From Alphaproteobacteria bacterium (GTDB lineage: Bacteria; Pseudomonadota; Alphaproteobacteria; UBA8366; Aestuariispiraceae): a DNA stretch of 64,000 nucleotides. Positions within the stretch are counted from its first letter, which is position 1. Every line of letters starts with the position of its first letter. Positions 1-6,897 of the stretch are shown piece by piece. The stretch is from the NCBI GenBank assembly GCA_033344895.1, contig JAWPMN010000001.1, positions 682,001-746,000 of the forward strand, read 5' to 3'. The position numbers were made by a program, and so were the translations under genes. A model generated the notes under the pieces. The model was given only the letters and a program-made list of their open reading frames with translations. It made no database searches and was not told where the DNA came from.

Positions 1-1
1 C

Positions 2-1123
2 GCACAGGCGGACGGGGCCGGGAATGCCCGCGATGTTCGTGCGGTCCTGTATCGCGGCGGTGCGCTGGCCCTGATCATATCCGCCGCCCTGCTGCTGGCG
101 CATCAGCCGCTGGGCCGCTTTGCCTTCGGCCTGACAGAGGCCGCCCCGAGGGTTATCGAACTGGGGCTGAACTACTACGACATCAGGGTCTGGGGCGCCC
201 CGGCCGCCCTGTTGAACATGGCGATCCTGGGGTGGCTATTCGGTCTTGGCCACATGCGGGCGCCGGTCGTGCTTCAGGTCGTCACCAATCTGGTCAATGT
301 CGCACTGGATTTCCTTTTCGTCTTCGGCTTCGACTGGGGCATTGAGGGCGTCGCCGCGGCGACCGTCGTCGCGGAATGGACCGGCGCGCTGCTGGGCCTC
401 GCCATCGTGGCGCGGCGGCTACGCCCCTATGGCGGGCTGAGGCCGCCGCCGGGCGCACTCACCGACCTGAAGGGCATGCAGCGCATGCTGGGGGTCAATC
501 GCGACATCTTCATTCGCACGCTATGTCTTCTGATCGCCTTCGCGCATTTCAAGTTCGAGGGCGCGACCCTGGGGACCACCGTCCTGGCCGCCAACATCGT
601 GCTGCTGACCTTCCTGGATATCAGTTCCTACGGTCTGGACGCCTTTGCCAATGCCGCGGAGATCCTGGTTGGAAAGGCGGTCGGGCGGCGCGATGCCGCC
701 GCATTTCGAAAGGTCGTGCGGCTGGCGCATCTCTGGGGGTTCGCCATCGCGGGGATCAGTTCCGTGATCTTCTATGTCGGCGGCGGCTGGATCGTCGGAT
801 TGCTGACCGACCAGCCGGAGGTGCTGGACCAGGCCGACACATTCCTGATCTGGGCTGCGATCCTGCCACTGACCGCCGTCTGGGCCTTCGTCATCGACGG
901 AATCTTCATCGGGGCGACCTGGTCCGCCGCCCTGCGAAACGGCATGATCGCCGCCATCGCAGTCTACTTCACCCTGCAATGGCTGCTGGTTCCGGCCTAC
1001 GGAAATGAGGGACTGTGGCTCGCCCTGCACATCTTCCTGGTGGCGCGGGGCATGACGCTCGGCGTGCAGTATCCGCGACTGGTCCGGCGGCTGGACGCTC
1101 AGGACGCCGGCATCTCGCGATAG
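2..1123 (+). CDS. MATE family (DinF-like) efflux transporter, 5' truncated by window edge
   Basis: This is an inner-membrane multidrug or toxin exporter of the MATE family, expected to be driven by a proton or sodium gradient. The reading frame is open to the left edge, so the N-terminal helices are missing; about 373 of a usual 440-460 residues are visible. The visible part is a run of hydrophobic helices. The stretch around 'WGAPAALLNMAILGWLFG' followed by 'NLVNVALDFLFVFGF' is typical of the DinF branch. Its 3' end overlaps the convergent DUF2244 gene by 25 bases. The substrate cannot be told from sequence. Confidence 0.9.
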   Translation, partial: AQADGAGNARDVRAVLYRGGALALIISAALLLAHQPLGRFAFGLTEAAPRVIELGLNYYDIRVWGAPAALLNMAILGWLFGLGHMRAPVVLQVVTNLVNVALDFLFVFGFDWGIEGVAAATVVAEWTGALLGLAIVARRLRPYGGLRPPPGALTDLKGMQRMLGVNRDIFIRTLCLLIAFAHFKFEGATLGTTVLAANIVLLTFLDISSYGLDAFANAAEILVGKAVGRRDAAAFRKVVRLAHLWGFAIAGISSVIFYVGGGWIVGLLTDQPEVLDQADTFLIWAAILPLTAVWAFVIDGIFIGATWSAALRNGMIAAIAVYFTLQWLLVPAYGNEGLWLALHIFLVARGMTLGVQYPRLVRRLDAQDAGISR

Positions 1124-1587
1124 CGGATCAACGCCTCCCGCAACGCCTGCGCCACCTCCAGTTTCTCGAAGGGCTGCAGGAAGGCGCCGATTTCCAGCTG
1201 CCGACCATGGCTGCGCAGGGTCAGCCGGCTGTCATGCCTTGGTGGATCGTCCATCTGAACCGATAGCCATGTAGGCTCGAACCGAACGGTTCCCCGCTTG
1301 CCGTTCGGCGCGACATGCGTGACCGCCAGCCCCTCCCGGGTGAGCCGCAGATGTTCGGACCGACGCCCCTCGCGGAAATTCATCTTGAAGCCGATATAGA
1401 CCAGCAGGATTTCCAGCCCGCAGAAGCCGGCAACCGGCCAGGCGCCGGCCAGAAAGAACCCGGTGCCGATCAGGAAGCCGCCACCGCCGACGGCCGCCAT
1501 GACCAGTAGAAATCCGCGCCGCCCCAGACTGCGATGAGGGCGCAGTGTGGCGTCAAACAGGACGGTGGATGTTTCGGCTTCCGGCAT
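1099..1587 (-). CDS. DUF2244 family membrane protein
   Basis: A 162-residue protein of the DUF2244 family, whose function is unknown. It opens with 'FDATLRPHRSLGRRGF', a family hallmark, followed by two hydrophobic segments at about residues 27-46 and 49-66, and a C-terminal soluble domain ending in 'ALREALIRYR'. It is probably an inner-membrane protein with the C-terminal domain in the cytoplasm. The ATG at 1587 is chosen because it directly precedes the conserved part. A GTG nine codons upstream (1614) is an alternative, and neither has a clear ribosome-binding site. It is convergent with the MATE gene and divergent from nth. Confidence 0.8.
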   Translation of the reverse strand: MPEAETSTVLFDATLRPHRSLGRRGFLLVMAAVGGGGFLIGTGFFLAGAWPVAGFCGLEILLVYIGFKMNFREGRRSEHLRLTREGLAVTHVAPNGKRGTVRFEPTWLSVQMDDPPRHDSRLTLRSHGRQLEIGAFLQPFEKLEVAQALREALIRYREMPAS

Positions 1588-1708
1588 GCTGAAAATGTAC
1601 CGCAGCCACGACACAGGTAAAGCCCCGGCCCCGCGCTAAATGCTTTCACCGCGACGGCGCCTTCTTTAGGGTGACGCGGTCCGCCCGCCCCCAACCTGCC
1701 AGCCGACG

Positions 1709-2347
1709 ATGAAAAAAGCCGATATCGAAACCTTCTTCGCCCGCCTTCAGGCCGCCAATCCGGAGCCCAAGGGCGAGTTGAACTGGACCAATCCCTATAC
1801 GCTGCTGGTCGCGGTCGCCCTGTCGGCACAGGCGACCGATGTCGGCGTCAACAAGGCCACGGAAAAGCTGTTTCAGGAGGTCTCGACCCCTCAGGAGATG
1901 CTGGAACTGGGTGAGGAGGGGCTGAAGCAGCACATCAAGACGATCGGCCTCTATAATTCCAAAGCCAAGAATGTGATCAAGGCTGCGGAAATCCTGGTCC
2001 GCGACTTCGGCGGTATCGTGCCGCAGGACCGGGCCGCCCTGGAAACCCTGCCCGGTGTGGGGCGCAAGACCGCCAATGTGGTGCTGAACATCGCCTTCGG
2101 CGCACCGACAATCGCCGTCGACACGCATCTGTTCAGGGTCGGGAACCGGACCGGGCTGGCGCCGGGCAAGACCCCGCTGGCCGTGGAACTGAAGCTGGAA
2201 AAGCGGGTTCCGAAGCATTACCTGCGCCACGCGCATCACTGGCTAATCCTGCACGGGCGCTATGTCTGCAAGGCGCGCAAACCCGATTGTCCGGCCTGCA
2301 TCGTCAGCGATCTCTGCAAGTTCAAGGGCAAGACAACCGCACTCTGA
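1709..2347 (+). CDS. nth: Endonuclease III (DNA glycosylase/AP lyase)
   Basis: Base-excision-repair enzyme that removes oxidised pyrimidines and cleaves the abasic site by beta-elimination. The 212-residue length matches the family. The helix-hairpin-helix 'LPGVGRKTANVV' contains the Schiff-base lysine at residue 120, and 'VDTHLFRV' contains the catalytic aspartate at 138, the same numbers as in the E. coli enzyme. The C-terminal iron-sulfur cluster cysteines are C187, C194, C197 and C203 (spacing C-x6-C-x2-C-x5-C). The start at 'MKKADIETFF' gives a normal N-terminus. The thioesterase gene follows 13 bases later, so the two are probably co-transcribed. Confidence 0.97.
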   Translation: MKKADIETFFARLQAANPEPKGELNWTNPYTLLVAVALSAQATDVGVNKATEKLFQEVSTPQEMLELGEEGLKQHIKTIGLYNSKAKNVIKAAEILVRDFGGIVPQDRAALETLPGVGRKTANVVLNIAFGAPTIAVDTHLFRVGNRTGLAPGKTPLAVELKLEKRVPKHYLRHAHHWLILHGRYVCKARKPDCPACIVSDLCKFKGKTTAL

Positions 2348-2360
2348 GAGGGCTTCCGCC

Positions 2361-2789
2361 ATGCCGAAACTCGATTTCTCGAAAATTCGCGAACGCGCCG
2401 CTGACACGCTGGTCGATCACCTGGGCATCGAGATGCTGGATGCCGGCGAAGGCACCGCCAAGGCACGGATGAAGATCACGCCGCGTCATCTGGCGCCGAA
2501 CGGCTTTCTGCATGCCGCATCGGTCGTCGCCCTGGCCGACACCTGTTGCGGCTTCGGGACCTTCGCCGATCTGCCGGACGGCGCGGAAGGCTTCACGACG
2601 GCGGAACTGAAGTCCAATCACCTCGGGACATCGCGCAAGGGCGGGTTGATCTGCAACGCCCACGCCAAGCACCAGGGACGCACGACCCAGGTCTGGGACG
2701 CGGAAGTCTTCACGGAGGCGCGCCCCGACCGACCCATCGCGCTGTTTCGCTGCACCCAGATCGTGCTGTGGCCGCGCGGCACCGAATGA
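2361..2789 (+). CDS. PaaI-like hotdog-fold acyl-CoA thioesterase
   Basis: A 142-residue hotdog-fold thioesterase of the PaaI/YbdB type, expected to hydrolyse an acyl- or aryl-CoA in the cytosol. The segment 'APNGFLHAASVVALADTC' is the central hotdog helix with the usual small-residue pattern, followed by 'TTAELKSNHLGTSRKG', a conserved strand. The ATG at 2361 is preceded by AGAGGG at a suitable distance. It lies just downstream of nth and about 100 bases before a 3-hydroxyacyl-CoA dehydrogenase. This neighbour suggests CoA-ester metabolism, but the substrate is not determined. Confidence 0.85.
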   Translation: MPKLDFSKIRERAADTLVDHLGIEMLDAGEGTAKARMKITPRHLAPNGFLHAASVVALADTCCGFGTFADLPDGAEGFTTAELKSNHLGTSRKGGLICNAHAKHQGRTTQVWDAEVFTEARPDRPIALFRCTQIVLWPRGTE

Positions 2790-2886
2790 TGCCGGCGCCG
2801 ATCGGCGCCTCGACAATGCTGCATCGCGGCATTAGAACTGCCGCAATCGAAAAATTCAGCGCATCACGCAAAAAGGGGTTCGGAAA

Positions 2887-3984
2887 ATGACGTTCAATAA
2901 AATCGGCATTATCGGCGCCGGCACCATGGGTTCGGGCATTGCCACCAGCCTGGGTCAACAGGGCGTGTCGACGGTTCTGGTCGATACGACGGAGGATGCG
3001 GTCCAGCGCGGTCTGGCCGCCGCCAAGAAGTTCTATGACCGGGCCGCTGAAAAGGGAAAGATGACTGAAGACGCCGCCGCCGCGGCCTTCGGCGCCCTTT
3101 CCGGGTCCACCGATATCGCCGCCGTCGCCGAATGCGACCTGATCATCGAGGCGATCTTCGAGGAATTCCAGGTGAAGGCTGACCTGTTCGCCCGCCTGAA
3201 CCCGCATCTGAAGCCGGAAACCGTCGTCGCGACAAACACGTCCGCGCTGCGGGTTTCCGAACTGGCGGAAACGGTCGACAATCCGGCACGTTTCCTCGGC
3301 CTGCACTATTTCAACCCGGCGGCCATCAACCCGATCGTTGAAGTCGTGAAGGGCGACAAGACCGATGACGCGATCTTCCAGCGCTGCGTCGATTTCTGCC
3401 GCGACACCGCGAAGAAACCGATCCCCTGCAAGGATGCCTACGGTTTCGCCATCAACCGTTTCTTCGTGCCCTATGGAAACGAGGCGGTGCGCCTGATGGA
3501 CGAAGGCGTCGCCACCCCGGCACAGATCGACCGCGTGGCGCAGGATTGCCTGGGGGTCGCCGCCGGCCCCTTCGTCGTCATGAACCTGGTGAAGCCGAAG
3601 ATCATGTTCCACGCCCAGCGCAATCTGGGTCCGCACGGCGCCTTCTATGCCATCGCGGAGTCACTGGCTGCGAAAGGCGATAGCGACTACACGTTCGACA
3701 TCGGCGAAGATGCCTCCGGCAGCCCGGAGAGCGACGCCATTGTCGCCGACCGTCTGCGCGCGGCGACCTTCTTCCCGGTCCTGCAGGAGCTGGATGAAGA
3801 CGTTGCGACCCCGGCCGATATCGACATGGGCGCCGGTCTGGCCCTGCGCTTCGGCAAGGCCCCGTGCGAGTTGATGGACAGCCTGGGCAAGGATGAAGTG
3901 GCCCGGATCGTCGGTCACATCACCGAAAAGTACGGCCATGCCATGCCGGCCAGCCTGGACAAGGTCGGCAGCCTGCGCGGCTGA
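2887..3984 (+). CDS. 3-hydroxyacyl-CoA dehydrogenase (3-hydroxybutyryl-CoA dehydrogenase family)
   Basis: NAD-dependent oxidation of an L-3-hydroxyacyl-CoA to the 3-ketoacyl-CoA. The N-terminal Rossmann fold begins with 'IGIIGAGTMGSGIA' at residues 6-19. The catalytic histidine lies in 'GLHYFNPAAINPIVEVV', and the two C-terminal helical domains complete the fold. At 365 residues it is longer than stand-alone 3-hydroxybutyryl-CoA dehydrogenases of about 282-317 residues and resembles the longer single-function branch with a second C-terminal domain ('FPVLQELDEDVATPADID'). A rho-independent terminator follows about 30 bases after the stop, so it ends the nth-side transcription unit. Confidence 0.92.
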   Translation: MTFNKIGIIGAGTMGSGIATSLGQQGVSTVLVDTTEDAVQRGLAAAKKFYDRAAEKGKMTEDAAAAAFGALSGSTDIAAVAECDLIIEAIFEEFQVKADLFARLNPHLKPETVVATNTSALRVSELAETVDNPARFLGLHYFNPAAINPIVEVVKGDKTDDAIFQRCVDFCRDTAKKPIPCKDAYGFAINRFFVPYGNEAVRLMDEGVATPAQIDRVAQDCLGVAAGPFVVMNLVKPKIMFHAQRNLGPHGAFYAIAESLAAKGDSDYTFDIGEDASGSPESDAIVADRLRAATFFPVLQELDEDVATPADIDMGAGLALRFGKAPCELMDSLGKDEVARIVGHITEKYGHAMPASLDKVGSLRG

Positions 3985-4015
3985 CCAACCCGCAGAGCAT
4001 TCAGAATCCCAGTTC

Positions 4016-4048
4016 CCGGGCGGCTTCACGGCCGCCCGGTTGTTTTTT
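4016..4048 (+). terminator. Rho-independent terminator after the 3-hydroxyacyl-CoA dehydrogenase gene
   Basis: A 9-bp perfect GC stem, CCGGGCGGC (4016-4024) with GCCGCCCGG (4031-4039), has a six-base loop and is followed by TTGTTTTTT. The T-run is on the plus strand, so it terminates the gene ending at 3984. Confidence 0.9.
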
Positions 4049-4068
4049 GGGCCCGGCGAAGCATGACA

Positions 4069-4302
4069 TCAGGGCCCCGCACCCGAACATCCGCCAGTCT
4101 GAACCGGCGGACAGGGGACACTCCCGTAGGAGCAGAACACGCAACAATCCCCCTTGCGCGGCTTCAGCATCACGCCGCATTCCGGACATTCATGGAACCA
4201 GAGGCAGGCGTCAGTGGGCATCTCCAGCATTTCGGACGCTCCGCATTCCGGACAGGTCAGGAGTGAGTGACGCTCGAACTTCGGCGGCGGGGCGGATGTC
4301 AT
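4069..4302 (-). CDS. GDCCVxC domain-containing cysteine-rich small protein
   Basis: A 77-residue cysteine-rich protein with 'GDCCVFCSYGSVPCPP' at residues 51-66 and two CxxC-type pairs upstream ('CPEC' at 17-20 and 39-42). This motif defines the GDCCVxC family, often found beside mercury-resistance genes and presumed to bind metal; its biochemical role is not established. The ATG at 4302 has GGAGG seven bases upstream. It is the second gene of the minus-strand unit that begins with the MerT-like gene and is divergent from merR, 55 bases separating the two coding regions. Some family members carry selenocysteine in the motif; here all positions are cysteine. Confidence 0.85.
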   Translation of the reverse strand: MTSAPPPKFERHSLLTCPECGASEMLEMPTDACLWFHECPECGVMLKPRKGDCCVFCSYGSVPCPPVQTGGCSGAGP

Positions 4303-4356
4303 GGAGCGACCTCCCTTCCAGTGTGTCGGTTGTTTTCCACTCGCTTATCGACCGGT

Positions 4357-4701
4357 TCAGTCGGCCCCATAAAGCAGGACCAGCAACTGCTCGACAACGG
4401 TGTCTTCCCAGAGAGGGCTGGCCCAGGCGAGGGCGAGAAAAATGATGGCCACGATGCCGGCCGGGCGCAGCAGAAGGCCGCGCCTTCCAGTGCTGCGACG
4501 ACGCACGCCCAAGACGACAAGCATCGTGCCAAGACCGAATGACACCAAGAGCAGGATCGGTACGCGATATTCGACGAAGGGCGACAAGATCGTCATCCAC
4601 GCCACTCCGACCCCCAACAGCATGAACATGAGGGGCAGGAAGCAACAGGCCGCCGTTACCGCGGCAATGATGGATGCAGTCCAGTATCCGAGACGTTCCA
4701 T
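4357..4701 (-). CDS. MerT-like mercuric ion transport membrane protein
   Basis: A 114-residue inner-membrane protein with three predicted helices (about 8-33, 44-66 and 79-96). The vicinal cysteines C19-C20 lie in the first helix, 'TAACCFLP', the metal-relay pair seen in MerT and MerF. MerT normally has a second cysteine pair in the loop between helices 2 and 3, and that pair is absent here; only this first pair remains. The ATG at 4701 is preferred to a TTG two codons earlier. It is divergent from the MerR regulator across a dyad operator and is followed by the GDCCVxC gene. Transport of Hg(II) or another thiophilic cation is inferred from family and context. Confidence 0.8.
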   Translation of the reverse strand: MERLGYWTASIIAAVTAACCFLPLMFMLLGVGVAWMTILSPFVEYRVPILLLVSFGLGTMLVVLGVRRRSTGRRGLLLRPAGIVAIIFLALAWASPLWEDTVVEQLLVLLYGAD

Positions 4702-4757
4702 GGTCAAGAATCCGTTACCAGTGAGATTCCGGGTGCGATGTCGGGTACTGTTTGCCC

Positions 4758-4774
4758 CCTGTAGCGGCTACAGG
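4758..4774. promoter_or_regulatory. MerR-type operator between divergent merR and merT-like genes
   Basis: A perfect 7-bp inverted repeat, CCTGTAG-cgg-CTACAGG, lies between the two divergent start codons. On the minus strand a TTGATC precedes the dyad, leaving an approximately 19-20 bp spacer that contains the repeat, as expected for promoters twisted by MerR-family activators. The minus-strand -10 is not obvious. Confidence 0.7.
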
Positions 4775-4790
4775 ATCAAGGGGAATTTGG

Positions 4791-5222
4791 ATGTTCACGA
4801 TCGGAGCGGCCTCACGGCTCAGCGGCGTCCATGTCGAGACGATTCGATACTACGAACGCGAAGGCCTGATCCCGGCGCCGCAGAGGTCCGCTGCCGGGCA
4901 TCGATATTTCGATGACGAGGCAGTCGCGACATTGAAGTTTATTGCGCATTGCAGAGCCGCGCGATTTTCGATCCGCGATATTCGCAGCCTTCTGGCTTTG
5001 CGGTCGCAAACCGACATTTCCTGCGCAGACGGGCGACGCATCGGCCTGTCGCATGTTCAGGCATTGCGCGACGCGATCGATTCGCTCACCCGGCTGGAAG
5101 AGGGCCTGACGCAGGCTCTGAAGAATTGCGATCCGACACGCAGCGACTGCGCCATGATCCGGGAGCTCGAACGTGACAAGGTCGGGCCGTTCAGATCTGG
5201 CGGGCCCGTATCTCCGTTCTGA
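4791..5222 (+). CDS. MerR-family metal-responsive transcriptional regulator
   Basis: A 143-residue regulator with an N-terminal MerR winged helix ('IGAASRLSGVHVETIRYYE' at residues 4-22), a long dimerisation helix, and cysteines C78, C113 and C120. These match in order the three Hg(II)-binding cysteines of MerR, although the last pair is C-x6-C rather than the C-x8-C of classical MerR. This suggests mercury or a related thiophilic metal but leaves the exact ion open. The ATG at 4791 follows AAGGGGAA. Its 3' end overlaps the convergent TPR gene by 32 bases. It likely controls the divergent MerT-like/GDCCVxC unit through the dyad at 4758-4774. Confidence 0.9.
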   Translation: MFTIGAASRLSGVHVETIRYYEREGLIPAPQRSAAGHRYFDDEAVATLKFIAHCRAARFSIRDIRSLLALRSQTDISCADGRRIGLSHVQALRDAIDSLTRLEEGLTQALKNCDPTRSDCAMIRELERDKVGPFRSGGPVSPF

Positions 5223-5754
5223 GTTGGTCGACGCGGTTTCGGATCTGCGGCATGTGTGGATTGAGGCGCAGCGCCTTTTCCATGGCATCCAGCGCGGCCT
5301 CCGGTTCCTCCATCGCATCGAAGACCAGACCCTGGCCCGACTGTGCCCCAAAATGGCGCGGTTCGAGGCGCAGTGTCTCATCGATATCCGCCAGCGATTC
5401 CGGATAGAATCCCATCAGAAAATAGACGGTCGCGCGCTTGTTCCATGCCTCCGCAAAGTCGGGCGCCAGTTCGATCAGTGCGGAGAATGTCCTGACGGCC
5501 CCGGTCAAGTCCTGCTGCTTCATCTGATCGACGCCCTGCGCCATCAGAATGCGGCCCGTCGCGGTCGGTGCCTCAAGCCACAGCGCCCAGATCTGCTGCT
5601 GCGCGACCAACGCTTCCGGGCTGCCCATCGGCGCATTCAGAAGGACTTCAAACAAGGCCCCCAGACGCTTGTCGTTCTGATCGGCGGCGGCGGGGGACGC
5701 CGTGAGCCCGATCGCGACAAGGGCGATTGCGATGATCCGTGCCAAGGCAGCCAT
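5191..5754 (-). CDS. Secreted or periplasmic TPR-repeat protein
   Basis: A 187-residue protein with a signal peptide ending near 'SPAAADQND' (residues 1-24) and tetratricopeptide repeats in the second half. One repeat reads 'AWNKRATVYFLMGFYPESLA' and the next 'GLVFDAMEEPEAALDAMEKA'. TPRs form a protein-binding superhelix; the partner is unknown. The ATG at 5754 has AAGGGGAG seven bases upstream. It is convergent with merR. Confidence 0.85.
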   Translation of the reverse strand: MAALARIIAIALVAIGLTASPAAADQNDKRLGALFEVLLNAPMGSPEALVAQQQIWALWLEAPTATGRILMAQGVDQMKQQDLTGAVRTFSALIELAPDFAEAWNKRATVYFLMGFYPESLADIDETLRLEPRHFGAQSGQGLVFDAMEEPEAALDAMEKALRLNPHMPQIRNRVDQLRTEIRARQI

Positions 5755-5891
5755 GTGAACGCTCCCCTTTCTGTTGCGCGTTCTATGGTAAGGAAGTATG
5801 GGGCCGGACCGGAGGGGCGGCAACCTTCGCCATCGGTGGAGGTTTTCCGGAGATGCCGCCACAGTAGTTTGAGAGCAAGTTAGATCGGGTC

Positions 5892-6821
5892 ATGTCCCAA
5901 GAGGCGAACTGTTTCAGTGACGGGGTCGACAAGGCGCGGGAAAGGTTCCTGATTGCCTGCGACAGGATCGGTCTGCGCGTGACCTCGCATCGGTCCGGCC
6001 TGACGCAGCGCAACGGCAACCCGCTGTTTTGCGACGTGACACGACTCGGCTCGCCCGAGGCACGACGCGCGGTGGTCCTGTGCTCCGCGGCCGCGGGCCC
6101 GGCGGGCCTGCTGGGCTGCGGCAGCGCGCTGGGGGTCATCACGGCCGGCGGGATCCAGGACCTTCCGAAAGAGGTCGGCCTGATTCTGGTTCATGCCGCC
6201 AATCCGGGTGGTCCGGTCTGGCCCTACTTTGCCGACGGTGACGCGCCCGCGTCGGACGGTCCCGCGCCCAACTGGTCCGACGGCGTTCTGGCGGCCGCCG
6301 AAAAGCGCTTCTCCGACTTCCAGCAGGAAACCGGCTTCGATTGGTCCAAGCTTGCCGGTCAGACATTGGCATCCATGTCGCCACCGGCCTGGAATGGGGA
6401 CGTCTTGCGGGAGATCGCGGCCGAACGCCTGAAGGGGCTGGAGCATCTTTGTTTCGTCGATCCGCGCACCGGACCGGGACAGTTTGCGGCCCATGAAATC
6501 GTCTCCTGCGACCCGGATGGATCGGCCGCGCGCGACCGTGCGGACGCCTGGTTCGCCATCGATCCGCTGGCGGCCGAACGGGTGCAGGGGGCCGGCAACA
6601 CCCCTTGTGCCGGAGGGCTGGGCGGGCTGATGACGACGTCGCGAGTCACCAATGTCATCGTGGAAATCGGAACCTACTCAATGGCGGGTGTCCTGAGCGG
6701 CGGCGACCGGAAAGACGCGATGCGGGCCTTTCCGAGTTCGGCCGACTGGCGTGCGTCGGCCTGGCGCGCGGTGCGCGAAACCTTGCGTCGCGCCTATCAG
6801 GGTCTTATGCGGGAAGGGTAG
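5892..6821 (+). CDS. DUF2817 family protein (M14-like carboxypeptidase fold)
   Basis: A 309-residue protein that resembles the DUF2817 family, related to zinc carboxypeptidases of the M14 clan. Signs are 'VLCSAAAGPAGLLGCGSALG' near residue 62-81, 'VHAANPGGPVWPYF', and the C-terminal 'VTNVIVEIGTYSMAGVLSG'. The usual HG.HG...G zinc-binding motif of this family appears degraded here ('SAAAGPAGLLGCG'), so enzymatic activity is doubtful. No signal peptide is visible. It stands alone, upstream of and separate from the glc promoter. Confidence 0.6.
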   Translation: MSQEANCFSDGVDKARERFLIACDRIGLRVTSHRSGLTQRNGNPLFCDVTRLGSPEARRAVVLCSAAAGPAGLLGCGSALGVITAGGIQDLPKEVGLILVHAANPGGPVWPYFADGDAPASDGPAPNWSDGVLAAAEKRFSDFQQETGFDWSKLAGQTLASMSPPAWNGDVLREIAAERLKGLEHLCFVDPRTGPGQFAAHEIVSCDPDGSAARDRADAWFAIDPLAAERVQGAGNTPCAGGLGGLMTTSRVTNVIVEIGTYSMAGVLSGGDRKDAMRAFPSSADWRASAWRAVRETLRRAYQGLMREG

Positions 6822-6830
6822 AGTGTATCG

Positions 6831-6857
6831 TTGACGCCCGGGAGACCGGCGTATAAG
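6831..6857 (+). promoter_or_regulatory. glcD: Candidate sigma70-type promoter for glcDEF
   Basis: TTGACG (6831-6836) is followed after 15 bp by TATAAG (6852-6857); using TAAGAC as the -10 gives a 17-bp spacer. The start of transcription would fall at about 6863-6866, inside the palindromic operator. Confidence 0.6.
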
Positions 6858-6860
6858 ACA

Positions 6861-6877
6861 AATTGGTATTACCAATT
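6861..6877. promoter_or_regulatory. GntR/FadR-type operator of the glc operon
   Basis: AATTGGTATTACCAATT is a perfect palindrome with 8-bp arms around one central base. It matches the TTGGT-n-ACCAA core bound by the FadR subgroup of GntR regulators such as PdhR, LldR and GlcC. It sits just downstream of the -10 and 20 bp before the glcD start, so binding should repress or modulate glycolate oxidase expression. The regulator gene is not in the window. Confidence 0.85.
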
Positions 6878-6897
6878 CTGGTGGGACAGGAAATGTC

